Assembly: GCA_021845705.1 (NCBI GenBank) | Contig: JAJZVJ010000027.1 | Span: forward strand, 1-12,378 | Reading direction: 5' to 3' | Length of the DNA: 12,378 nt | Origin: a bacterium | GTDB taxonomy: Bacteria > Elusimicrobiota > Elusimicrobia > Elusimicrobiales > UBA9959 | Shown: piece by piece, positions 4,674 to 12,341 of the stretch | Numbering within the stretch: position 1 is the stretch's first letter | Layout of the letters: the number at the start of each line of letters is the position of its first letter | Program-made: the position numbers and the translations under genes | The notes under the pieces: generated by a model | Database searches by the model: none | The model's input: the letters and a program-made list of their open reading frames with translations, nothing else | Told to the model about the DNA's origin: nothing

Positions 4674-6980
4674 TCAGGAAAGCGGCGTCAGTTCAGCTTC
4701 CGTGACCGGGAGGCCTTCCGCAGCGGCCGCGCCTGCCAGGGCCGGGTCTTTGGTGAGGATTATTACCTGCCAGCCGGTGCTCCTGTGGAAATTCCCTATA
4801 AGCCTAAGGGCCGCGCGTTCGCGCTTCGCGTCCAGCGTGTAAAAAGGCTCGTCCAGCACCAGCAGGCCCGGGGCCAGCCCTTCCGGTCCCAGCCGCGCCC
4901 GCCGCGCGATGGTCAGCCGCGCCGCCAGCATGAACAGGTCCCGCATCCCCGAAGAAAGACTCCTGACGGGGCGGGTTATGCCGGAGGCGTCGGTAACGGC
5001 CGCGCCGGCGGCCTCGAAGCCGCGGAACTCGGCGTGCGCCTCGGGCAGCACCGCGCGCAGGGTTTCGGTAACTTCTTTTCCCAGGGCCGCAAATGCCATC
5101 ACGGAAGTCTTGGCCAGGGTTTTAAAAACCCCGGCGGCCAGGGCGTAAGCGCCGGCCTGCAGTTCAAGGTCCGCCAGTTCCTGTTTGTCCGCCTCAAGCA
5201 CGGTCTCGGCCTGGTTCAGGCGCTCGGGCAGGCCGCCCAGCCTGGCCCCGGAGACGGCCAAATTAGTCTGCAAAGCCGCGTTCACCTTGTTGAGCGCCGC
5301 TTCCAGCCCGCGGGCTTCCCCGCCCAGGCGCGCCAGTTCGCTCTTTAAGCCCGCCAGTTCCTGGTCCACGCCCTGGGCGGGGAGCACGCCGCGCCGCTCC
5401 AGGTCGCCGTTCTCGGCGAAAAGCTTGTCCTTGAATTCCTCTTCACCGGCGCAGCCGCTGCCGCCCGCCAGCGCCAGCACGCGCTGCTCCCTGTCGGCCG
5501 CGCGCGCGGCCCGCTTTTTGTACTCGGCCGTTTTGGACTGGTACTCGTCCTCGTTTTGGCAGCCGTGTTCCTTGAACCAGGCCGCCACCGTCCCGGCGGC
5601 GTCCCCGGCGGCTTTCGTCAGTTCATCCCTGTTCTTTTCGGCTGTAGTAACTACCACCTGCAGCGTGCCCAGTTCCGCCGTCTTGTCTCCCGAGGCCCTG
5701 ACCGCCGCCTCGTACTCGGCGCCGTACCTGGCCAGGAAGGCCCTGGCCGTTTCCAGGTCTTTAACTGGGAAAGGTTCCTTAGGGTCGGCTTCCCATTCGC
5801 CGGCCAGCCCGGCGAGGAAAGCGGCGGTCTCCTCCTGGGAATGCCCCACGAGCGCGCGTATGATGGAAAATTTAAAACCGGCCCAGCCCGCCGCCGCGAG
5901 TATGGCGGCCGCCGCGGCATAAGCTGCAGTGCCGCGGCCGGAATAGGCCACGAACGCGGCCAGGAGAACTCCGCCGGCCCACACGCCGTAGCGCAGTTTA
6001 GCGTCCACCGTAAGGGAGATCTTTTCGGGCTCGGAGGCGAATTTGCCCAGCCTTTCGGCCAGGCCCGCCGCGCGCGCGCTCTTAAGCTTAAGCAGGGCGG
6101 CTTTCCCGGAGAGCTGGTCTATGGCCGCCGCCGCGGCTGTGACCGTGGCCCGCTTTTCCGCAAGCGCGGCCGCGGCCCCGGCCGCGAGTTTTTCCGCGTC
6201 CCGCTGGGCCTGCTGCAAAGCCCTGTATTGCGCCGTTCCGTCGGCCGCGAAGCTCTCCATCTCTTCCGCCGCCTCGCGGGCTTCTTTCAGTTCGCGCAGC
6301 GCGGTCAGGCCGGCCATAACGGCCGCGCGCCGCACCGAGGCGGAAAGTTTCTCCAGGGCTTGCTCTTTGGCCTTAACTTCCGCGTTCTTGGCCGCAAGCC
6401 CCGCTTCTTTCTCTTTCTTTTCGGCCTCCAGGCGGGGGGCCTCGGCCGCGCCGGCAAGCACCTGGTCGCGCTCGGCCTTAAGCCCGGCAATGGCCTGCTC
6501 GTGGTCCTTTATAGCTTCGCGCAGGCGCTTCATGCCGGCCTGCACCGAGCCCTTGCGGAAGCTGGCGGCTTTGTCGTCAAGCTCCGCGGCCAGCAGTTCC
6601 GGGTTAAGCCCGGCGTTAAGCAGCGCGTTCTCGGCGGCCTGGGCCCAGGCCGAGGCGCCTTTGTTCTCGGGGTGCTGCACGCCCAGCTCGCCGCCGCGTA
6701 TGGCGAAGATCTCCACGAATTCGTTGTCGCCGAAGGCCAGCGGGGCGGCGCCTTCCTCCCAGACCAGTTCCGCCTTGCGCAGCGCGCCGTAGCGGGCCGC
6801 CAGGTTCTTCCAGAGCGGCCGCCCCTCGTGGCGCGACTCCGCGCAGAGCGCGTCGAACAGCGCGTCGAAAACGGTGGTCTTGCCGGCCTCGTTGGGGCCG
6901 GTTATGATGGTGAAAGGGCCCAGGTCCAGGCCGGTCTTCCTGAATTTGCCGAAGTCGGGCAGCTCCAGGCGGCGTATCAT
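4674..6980 (-). CDS. SbcC/YhaN-like DNA repair ATPase with mid-protein membrane hairpin
   Basis: A 768-residue ABC/SMC-type ATPase. Walker A is GPNEAGKTT (28-36). Long Ala/Glu/Lys-rich coiled coils span about 150-310 and 420-610. The signature LSSGMRD (675-681) and Walker B GLLVLDEP (705-712) close the composite ATP site. SbcC/Rad50 proteins load the SbcD nuclease and open DNA ends with ATP. There is no CxxC zinc hook; instead two hydrophobic stretches (about 333-348 and 352-374) interrupt the coil, resembling the YhaN branch and suggesting membrane tethering. It is shorter than SbcC (about 1000) and YhaN (over 900). Its ATG overlaps the nuclease stop by 4 bases (ATGA), so the two are translated together. 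Recombination protein RecN or other SMC relatives are less likely given this partner. Confidence 0.88.
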   Translation of the reverse strand: MIRRLELPDFGKFRKTGLDLGPFTIITGPNEAGKTTVFDALFDALCAESRHEGRPLWKNLAARYGALRKAELVWEEGAAPLAFGDNEFVEIFAIRGGELGVQHPENKGASAWAQAAENALLNAGLNPELLAAELDDKAASFRKGSVQAGMKRLREAIKDHEQAIAGLKAERDQVLAGAAEAPRLEAEKKEKEAGLAAKNAEVKAKEQALEKLSASVRRAAVMAGLTALRELKEAREAAEEMESFAADGTAQYRALQQAQRDAEKLAAGAAAALAEKRATVTAAAAAIDQLSGKAALLKLKSARAAGLAERLGKFASEPEKISLTVDAKLRYGVWAGGVLLAAFVAYSGRGTAAYAAAAAILAAAGWAGFKFSIIRALVGHSQEETAAFLAGLAGEWEADPKEPFPVKDLETARAFLARYGAEYEAAVRASGDKTAELGTLQVVVTTAEKNRDELTKAAGDAAGTVAAWFKEHGCQNEDEYQSKTAEYKKRAARAADREQRVLALAGGSGCAGEEEFKDKLFAENGDLERRGVLPAQGVDQELAGLKSELARLGGEARGLEAALNKVNAALQTNLAVSGARLGGLPERLNQAETVLEADKQELADLELQAGAYALAAGVFKTLAKTSVMAFAALGKEVTETLRAVLPEAHAEFRGFEAAGAAVTDASGITRPVRSLSSGMRDLFMLAARLTIARRARLGPEGLAPGLLVLDEPFYTLDAKRERAALRLIGNFHRSTGWQVIILTKDPALAGAAAAEGLPVTEAELTPLS

Positions 6981-8074
6981 CTGCCCTCCACAAGGTGCGC
7001 GGCCAGTTCCTGCAGGCCGTATTGCCGCGCAAGCAGCCAGCGGCGGTAGTCCCCGCCTTGGGCGTCGTCCGGCTCCAGCTTGTCCATTTCGGCTAAAAAA
7101 GCTTTTGTGAGGCCGTTCGAGGAAAGTTCGGCGGAAACTATGGTCTCCGTCTCCACCAGGGCCAACCGGGCCCTCCTGGCAAGCTTCACGCGCAGCGCTT
7201 CCGCGGAGATCTTGGCCGCGTTCTCGTCTTCCACTACCCCGGTAAGTATGACCTTTACCAGGTCCAGGCTGGAAACCGAGGAAGCCGCTTTTTCCGCCGC
7301 CCCCGGGTTTACGGCGCCGGCCAGGTCCAGCGGCAGGCGGTATTCCCTGTAGAAGCCGGCCGAATTGAGCTCGGCGGTACGCACGGTGACCGCAGGGCCG
7401 GTCTCCACCACGCAGGCGCGGCGCGGGCCCGCCTCGCGCGGGTGGGCCCGCCAGACGCGCGCCGAGCCCGGGTAGCAGGCCACGGCCCCGCCCAGCACCT
7501 GCTGGCGCCCGGAGTGGATATGCCCCAGCGCGGCGTAATCGGCCCCGAACCTGGCAAAAAGGTCGTCGTCCATAACGCCGGCCCGCGCGTCTGTCTCCTC
7601 GTCCGGGCCGGTGTAGATGGTGGAGTTGAGGGCGTGCGCCACTACAATGCGCGGCACGCCGGCCTTCTTCTCCGGGACCTTCCAGTCGCGGTAGCCGTCG
7701 TAGCTGGCCGCGTGCGGCACGCAGAGGAATTCCGCCCCGGCGGCCGAAACCAGCGAGAAGGGCTGCGCGGGGGCGAAGATAACGGGATCCAAGTTGTAAG
7801 CGGAAAGGTCGGCGGTGGCGCCGCGGCCCTCGTGGTTGCCGGGGATATAAATTATGGCGCAGCCCGCATCGGCCAGCGGCTTAAGTTTAAAGCAGACTTC
7901 CGAGCGCAGCGCCTCGAAATCCCCGAACGAGTTGAAAAGGTCCCCCGCAAGCACCAGCGCGCCGGCTTTTTCCGCCTTCGCCAGGGAAATGATCTCGTCC
8001 AGCACGCCATAGCAGTAGGCTTTTTCTTCGCCGTCCTCTATGTGCAGGTCCGCCGCGTGAATTATTTTGGCCAC
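6977..8074 (-). CDS. sbcD: SbcD/Mre11/YhaO-type DNA repair nuclease (metallophosphoesterase)
   Basis: A 365-residue calcineurin-like phosphoesterase of Mre11 type. The metal-binding motifs are in order: D9-x-H11 (HAADLHI), G44-D45, G79-N80-H81-E82, H147 (VVAHAL) and G184-H185-x-H187. The C-terminal third (about 240-365) would be the capping and ATPase-binding part. It should act as a Mn-dependent exo/endonuclease with the overlapping ATPase downstream. Length fits SbcD and YhaO (about 350-410). The start is GTG at 8074, preceded by GGAGG 4 bases upstream; no better Met lies near the HAADLH strand. A TATAAT 15 bases before the start suggests its own promoter in the 50-base gap after the membrane protein gene. 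Confidence 0.92.
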   Translation of the reverse strand: MAKIIHAADLHIEDGEEKAYCYGVLDEIISLAKAEKAGALVLAGDLFNSFGDFEALRSEVCFKLKPLADAGCAIIYIPGNHEGRGATADLSAYNLDPVIFAPAQPFSLVSAAGAEFLCVPHAASYDGYRDWKVPEKKAGVPRIVVAHALNSTIYTGPDEETDARAGVMDDDLFARFGADYAALGHIHSGRQQVLGGAVACYPGSARVWRAHPREAGPRRACVVETGPAVTVRTAELNSAGFYREYRLPLDLAGAVNPGAAEKAASSVSSLDLVKVILTGVVEDENAAKISAEALRVKLARRARLALVETETIVSAELSSNGLTKAFLAEMDKLEPDDAQGGDYRRWLLARQYGLQELAAHLVEGR

Positions 8075-8089
8075 TTTTCCTCCGCTTTT

Positions 8090-8095
8090 ATTATA
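8090..8095 (-). promoter_or_regulatory. -10-like element before the nuclease-ATPase pair
   Basis: A perfect TATAAT on the minus strand lies 15 bases before the GTG, with GGAGG in between. It would give a very short leader containing the ribosome binding site. No good -35 is seen, so an internal operon promoter is possible only. Confidence 0.4.
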
Positions 8096-8124
8096 TTTTT
8101 TATTGGCCGCCGCCGCACCCCGGG

Positions 8125-9525
8125 TTATTTTTTTACTTCGTTAATTTTTTTCCGGGCTTCGGCCAGGTTGCTTATGGCCAGGTCGTAGGACTTGCCGGGG
8201 CTTTGCTGGACGGATTCGTTAAAGCAGTACTCGGCCATCAGGTAATTCCCGTCGTCATAATACAGGTCCCCGAGGGCGCACCAGGCCAGGAAATTCTTGG
8301 GCTCCACCCGGGTTTCATATTTAAAGAACTTCAAAGGGTCCGACCAGAGGGCGTTCCTTCTTACCGTCTGCACGCAAAGGAAAGGCAGCCACACCAGGAG
8401 CGCGGCTTTAACGTACTTCTTCCCGGCCGGGCCGCGGGCGGCCCGCAGCAGCGCGTCGGCGAGAACGGCCAGCAGCGCGCCCAAAGGCAGGTAAAGCCAC
8501 TGCAGCCTTATGGTGGCGCTGAGCGGCAGGAAAATATTTGAGACCGTGGCCAGGCCTATCAGGAACCACAGGAGGTAGAAAGCGTAAAATTTAAAACGGG
8601 CGTAATTCTTCCTGTAAACGTAAGCCAGCGCTAAGCCTGTAAGAACGGTCAGGGCATTGTAAACGTTCAGGACCTGCCTTTCTATGAAATGGTTCTCGAA
8701 AGCCAGTTTTACCGGGAAAAGAACTATCCCCAGGTAGACGTACAGGGCTTTTATGAAAGTGAGCGTTCTTACCGTGAAGCTTTCCGCGCTTAAAAAAGAA
8801 AGCGGGACCAGGGCGGAGTTCTTCTGCATATAGACCCTCAGCCCGGTATAAAGAAGCGACAGGAGCATTAAAGAAAAAAGCGTCAGGCCTTTTTTGCTCT
8901 TCCACGGGGCGGTCTTAAGTTCAAAGAACAGCCAGTAGAAGAAAATTATAAAAGGCAGCACCACCATGTTCTCTTTACACAAAGCCGAAAACATAAAAAG
9001 AGGCACGGAGAGCAAGGGCGCGCTTTCCCACGCTATGAAACAAAGGAAACCGAAGAACACCCCCAGCAGCGAATCCCTGGCGGATACGTACGCCACCGCC
9101 GTGGTATTGGCGGGGTGGATAAGGTAGATAAAAGCCGCCAGCAGCGCGGCTTCTTCGCCCAGCCCGAGCTTGCGCAGCAGAATAAAAAGCAGGAAAGAAT
9201 TAAGGATGTGGATGAGGATATTGTCGAAGTGGTAAATGAACGGGTTAAGTTTGCCGACCGCGTAGTCGAAAAAGAAAGAAAGCGAGGCCACCGGCCTGTA
9301 AAAACCGGTGTCGACGGAAACCTTCTCGCCGAAGACGTCGTATTTAAAGGCCTCAAGCGGGTTGGACGCTTCTTTAAGCGCGTTATTCTCGGAGATAACC
9401 ACAATATCGTCGAAGACGAACGGGTTCCTGAGCGTGTTGGCGTAAAGGGCGAAGCCCGCGCACAAAAAAAAGACGAGAACGGCTTTTTTATTGCCGGTCA
9501 GCTTCTTCAGGATAAGTTCCAGCAT
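8125..9525 (-). CDS. GT-C-fold membrane protein (TMTC/DUF1736-like) with C-terminal TPR
   Basis: A 466-residue polytopic membrane protein with about ten hydrophobic segments up to residue 385 and a soluble tail (about 390-466). The tail holds a TPR-like helix pair (WCALGDLYYDDGNYLMAEYCFNESVQQSP, given here only by position 415-443). The first outer loop has FVFDD (36-40), the acidic pair typical of lipid-linked GT-C sugar transferases; RP (77-78), IHPANT (136-141) and SARDSLLG (148-155) match TMTC-like proteins. It probably transfers a sugar from a lipid carrier to exported protein or glycan. The TPR part is short; relatives often have many units. I prefer the ATG at 9525 over a TTG at 9540. 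It has no ribosome binding site but a -10-like hexamer 6 bases upstream. Confidence 0.75.
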   Translation of the reverse strand: MLELILKKLTGNKKAVLVFFLCAGFALYANTLRNPFVFDDIVVISENNALKEASNPLEAFKYDVFGEKVSVDTGFYRPVASLSFFFDYAVGKLNPFIYHFDNILIHILNSFLLFILLRKLGLGEEAALLAAFIYLIHPANTTAVAYVSARDSLLGVFFGFLCFIAWESAPLLSVPLFMFSALCKENMVVLPFIIFFYWLFFELKTAPWKSKKGLTLFSLMLLSLLYTGLRVYMQKNSALVPLSFLSAESFTVRTLTFIKALYVYLGIVLFPVKLAFENHFIERQVLNVYNALTVLTGLALAYVYRKNYARFKFYAFYLLWFLIGLATVSNIFLPLSATIRLQWLYLPLGALLAVLADALLRAARGPAGKKYVKAALLVWLPFLCVQTVRRNALWSDPLKFFKYETRVEPKNFLAWCALGDLYYDDGNYLMAEYCFNESVQQSPGKSYDLAISNLAEARKKINEVKK

Positions 9526-9531
9526 TTGAAA

Positions 9532-9537
9532 ATTGTA
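9532..9537 (-). promoter_or_regulatory. -10-like element of the GT-C gene, leaderless spacing
   Basis: TACAAT on the minus strand ends 6 bases before the ATG at 9525. No Shine-Dalgarno sequence occurs in the 29-base gap after dinB, and no clear -35 is seen. Co-transcription with dinB is the alternative. Confidence 0.35.
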
Positions 9538-9554
9538 CAAAGATTAGCGCGACG

Positions 9555-10781
9555 TTATTTTTCATCCGCGTCCGGGATGCGGGTGAAGGCTATCCTGAGC
9601 GGCACCAGGCCGGAAGAGTCGTGCGTGGCGCCGTAGTGCAGCACGTCCCGGCCGAATTTCTCGTTCAGCTGGTCCAGGGTCCTGGTAAGCCGGTTCCGGC
9701 GCGGGTCCTCGAACAAGGACGGCGCGTGCAGCCCCTCCGGCACCAGCCCGGACAGGGCCACCCCCACGGCGAAGAGCTGCCCGGCCGGCAGTTCCTTCCA
9801 GAGCGTTTTTACGGCGTGGATAAAGGCCGGGGTATCCTGCGTCTCCATTAAATTGCAGCGCGCCTGCCAGCCGTCCTGGCCGGTGAACCGGGCGTAGATA
9901 TTTATGCCTGAGGCGTAAAGCCCGTCCTTGCGCAGCCGGGTGGCCGCTTTGTCCGTAAGCTTCTTAAGTATGCGCAGGGCGCCCGCCCTGTTGCGCAGCT
10001 CCGGCGGCAGCACATGGGAGTGGCTTATGGACTTCTGCTCCGCCGTCTTTATCCGCAAATTCTCGCCCCGCAGCAGGTGCCAAAGTTCTTCGCCCACCAC
10101 GCTGCCCCAGGCCTGGTTCATTTCTTTGGCGCTCAGGGCCAGCAGTTCCCGCATATTGGTTATGCCGTTGCGGTTAAGCCTGGCCTCGGTGCGCGCGCCC
10201 ACGCCGGTAAGGTCCCGCAGTTTAAGCGGGTAAAGTACCTGCGGCAGGTCGCGGGGCAGAATAACGGTTAACCCGTCCGGCTTTTTCATGTCGCCGGCTA
10301 TCTTGGCCAGGTAGCGGTTAGGGCCCAGGCCTATGGAACATTTAAGCGAAGAGCCCACCTTCTCCCTTATAGCGGCCTTGATCCCGGCCGCAAGCCCGGT
10401 GGCCGCGCCCACGTCCATCTGGTACCCGGTCAGCCGGCAGGCCAGCTCGTCTATTGAGCAGACGGAATCCACCGGCACGCAGGACTCGACGGCTTCCACT
10501 ATTTTATTGTGGTAGCGCACGTAATTAACGTGGTCGCCGACGATGAACTTCATCCTGGGGCAAAGCCGCCTGGCCTCGGCCACCAGGGTGCCGGTCTTAA
10601 CCCCGAAAGCCTTCCCCTCGTAGCTTACCGCTATGCAGCAGGTGCTGTCCGCCATAAGCGGGACCACCGCCACCGGCCTGCCGCGCAAAGAAGCGTCCAG
10701 CTCCTGCTCCACCGAGGCGAAGAAAGAGTTCATATCCAGGTAAAGCCAGCTTACAAGCCGGGACGGGTCGCGGTCGCTCAT
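9555..10781 (-). CDS. dinB: Y-family translesion DNA polymerase (DNA polymerase IV)
   Basis: A 408-residue Y-family polymerase that copies past damaged bases. Catalytic residues visible are D16 in YLDMNSFFASVE and D111-E112 in CSIDE. The probable steric gate is F21. YEGKAFGVKTG (54-64) and CSIGLGPNRYLAKIAGDMKKPDG (about 153-175) match the fingers and palm, and DLTGVGARTEARL (about 200-212) is the helix-hairpin-helix thumb. The little-finger domain is present up to about 370 and the protein ends after IAFTRIPDADEK. An obvious C-terminal QL(S/D)LF clamp-binding motif is absent. It starts 9 bases after the stop of the nuclease gene with no ribosome binding site. UmuC- or ImuB-type assignment is possible, but motifs favour DinB. 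Confidence 0.92.
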   Translation of the reverse strand: MSDRDPSRLVSWLYLDMNSFFASVEQELDASLRGRPVAVVPLMADSTCCIAVSYEGKAFGVKTGTLVAEARRLCPRMKFIVGDHVNYVRYHNKIVEAVESCVPVDSVCSIDELACRLTGYQMDVGAATGLAAGIKAAIREKVGSSLKCSIGLGPNRYLAKIAGDMKKPDGLTVILPRDLPQVLYPLKLRDLTGVGARTEARLNRNGITNMRELLALSAKEMNQAWGSVVGEELWHLLRGENLRIKTAEQKSISHSHVLPPELRNRAGALRILKKLTDKAATRLRKDGLYASGINIYARFTGQDGWQARCNLMETQDTPAFIHAVKTLWKELPAGQLFAVGVALSGLVPEGLHAPSLFEDPRRNRLTRTLDQLNEKFGRDVLHYGATHDSSGLVPLRIAFTRIPDADEK

Positions 10782-10789
10782 GGTAAGAA

Positions 10790-10819
10790 ATTACAATATT
10801 GTCCGCCGCAAATGCTCAA
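10790..10819 (-). promoter_or_regulatory. Candidate dinB promoter inside the upstream gene end
   Basis: TTGAGC (10814-10819) and TGTAAT (10790-10795) on the minus strand are 18 bases apart, and the dinB ATG at 10781 follows 8 bases later. This again fits leaderless initiation. It overlaps the last codons of the upstream gene, so read-through transcription may be the main source. Confidence 0.35.
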
Positions 10820-12275
10820 GTATCTTTACCATGGCCAGCGTGTCCTGGCCGCAGTAAATAAGCAGGTCCCCGCGGAGCTTCTCCGTTGCGGCGGGCGTCA
10901 GCTCCCCCGAGAGGAGGTTAAAATAAGCCAGCTGCGCGTCCCCGCCGTTGGCCACGCCCAGGCCTTCGTAAGTCATGTCCGGGATAAGCGCCGGCAGCAC
11001 CTTTTTAAGCGAGAACCTGCCGTGGCAGGCCGGGTGCACGTAGGCCCGCTCCAGGAAAGGCTTCATAAGGTCCTGGAACCGCTCCGTCAAAGCGAGCAAA
11101 GCCGGCCCGCGCTCCGGCAGGTCCCGGGCCAGTTCTTTTATGCGCTGCAGCTCGAAAGAGGCATTGTAAGCGAGCAGCGTCCCCTCCGGCCCTATATGGG
11201 CCAGCAGAAAAGCCGCAAGCCCGGGCCTGGGGTCCGCCTTCCCATCGCCCAGGTATTCAAAATGCGCCGGCTCCGCCCCCGGCGCCGCCTGCACGTGCAG
11301 CGAAACCTGGAACGGGACCTGCTGGTAAGGCCTGGAGCCGTCGTAAAGCGGTATGCCGGGCATGATGGTCTCGAAGTCTATGTGATAAAGAGGATATTTT
11401 ATTTCCTTTATGAACCTGGCCAGCTTTTTCTTGTCCACCAGCCGCTCGCCGGTTTTCTCCACCTTTAAAGCCGCCAGCTGGCTTTTGGACAGTTCAAAAC
11501 TGTCGGGCACGTTCTTAAAAAGCATTATCCCCATAGCTTTAAGCGTATTCTTCTTTTCCCAGCTTAGGCGGGGGATATCGTAAATAGAATATTCCGGCAC
11601 GCCTTTCCAGCAATGGCCGCGGAATTCGCAGTTGTACGGGGTGGAGCAATGCCGGCCTATGCCTGTTTCCGGCGCGGCCGGGGAGGCCAGCGCCTCCAAA
11701 AAGCGTTCCAGGTCCGCGCTTATCTCCGGCCGCAGGGCGGCCGTCTCTTTGGTGATATCCGCCAGGCTGAAGAATTTTTTAGGGTCTATGGGCCCGTTCT
11801 TAACAAAAGCGCCGTTTATATGCATAAGCGCGGTTTTTTTGATTTTCAGCCCCGCGCCTTCAAGCACGTAGCGCTGCAGGGCCGCGTCCGGCAAATGCTC
11901 GTCCTTAACGGCGGTGGACCCCTTGGCCTCTATTAAATTCCACGAGCCGTCCCTGTTGCGCTTTAAAATATCGCAGCGCGCCAGCACATTGTTGAAGACG
12001 AAGGTCCCCTCGTATATGACCTTGGCGCCGCCCGCCACAACCTCCTCCGTGCGCTTTAGGGCCCGCGGCAGCTGGTTGTATTCCGCGGCCACAAGTTCCC
12101 CGCCGGCGTAGTAGCCGCGCGCCAGCGCGCCTATGGCCCGGCCCTGGGCGAACACCTGCCGCTGCTCCGGGGTTACCGGCGGCATAAGGTCCTTGCGGTA
12201 ATTGTAAAGCCACAGCCTTTTAAGGCACTGCAGGCCCATCATGAACTGAGATTTTGAAATACGTTTTGCGAACAT
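10791..12275 (-). CDS. Double nuclease: Cas4-like PD-(D/E)XK domain fused to DEDDy exonuclease (DUF2779)
   Basis: A 494-residue protein. Residues 1-225 resemble Cas4/RecB-type nucleases: SKSQFMMGLQC17 at the N-terminus, the core D102...E116-A-K118, the QRY motif (134-136) and a cysteine group C210-x5-C216-x5-C222 that with C17 could bind a [4Fe-4S] cluster. Residues about 295-490 form the DUF2779 part with RNase H-like marks: D300-F-E302 (ExoI), NASFE (371-375; Glu where Asp is usual in ExoII) and Y474-CGQ-D478 (ExoIII, DEDDy type). The protein may thus cut DNA with two active sites. The start at 12275 is supported by GGAGG 9 bases upstream and by the family N-terminus; an upstream in-frame ATG at 12332 lacks a ribosome binding site. 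DinB follows closely. Function of the family is not established to my knowledge. Confidence 0.85.
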   Translation of the reverse strand: MFAKRISKSQFMMGLQCLKRLWLYNYRKDLMPPVTPEQRQVFAQGRAIGALARGYYAGGELVAAEYNQLPRALKRTEEVVAGGAKVIYEGTFVFNNVLARCDILKRNRDGSWNLIEAKGSTAVKDEHLPDAALQRYVLEGAGLKIKKTALMHINGAFVKNGPIDPKKFFSLADITKETAALRPEISADLERFLEALASPAAPETGIGRHCSTPYNCEFRGHCWKGVPEYSIYDIPRLSWEKKNTLKAMGIMLFKNVPDSFELSKSQLAALKVEKTGERLVDKKKLARFIKEIKYPLYHIDFETIMPGIPLYDGSRPYQQVPFQVSLHVQAAPGAEPAHFEYLGDGKADPRPGLAAFLLAHIGPEGTLLAYNASFELQRIKELARDLPERGPALLALTERFQDLMKPFLERAYVHPACHGRFSLKKVLPALIPDMTYEGLGVANGGDAQLAYFNLLSGELTPAATEKLRGDLLIYCGQDTLAMVKILEHLRRTIL

Positions 12276-12284
12276 AAGCTCCCA

Positions 12285-12300
12285 CCTCCCTGATAGTATA
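12285..12300 (-). promoter_or_regulatory. -10 element and ribosome binding site of the double nuclease
   Basis: TATACT (12295-12300) and GGAGG (12285-12289) on the minus strand precede the ATG at 12275, giving a conventional short leader. No convincing -35 is seen at normal spacing. This supports the start at 12275 rather than 12332. Confidence 0.5.
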
Positions 12301-12341
12301 CAACACCAACCCGACAAGGGCGTGTCGCTCATTAAAGGTCA

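Noticed and set aside
5556..7049. 497-codon plus-strand frame opposite the ATPase gene
   Set aside because: Gly/Arg-rich low-complexity translation without motifs, antisense to a gene with complete Walker A, signature and Walker B motifs.
10509..11468. 319-codon plus-strand frame opposite the dinB and double-nuclease genes
   Set aside because: No recognisable domain; crosses two well-supported minus-strand genes.
12276..12332. Upstream in-frame ATG at 12332 as start of the double nuclease
   Set aside because: No ribosome binding site before it, and the TATACT and GGAGG signals lie inside that extension; the family N-terminus begins at 12275.
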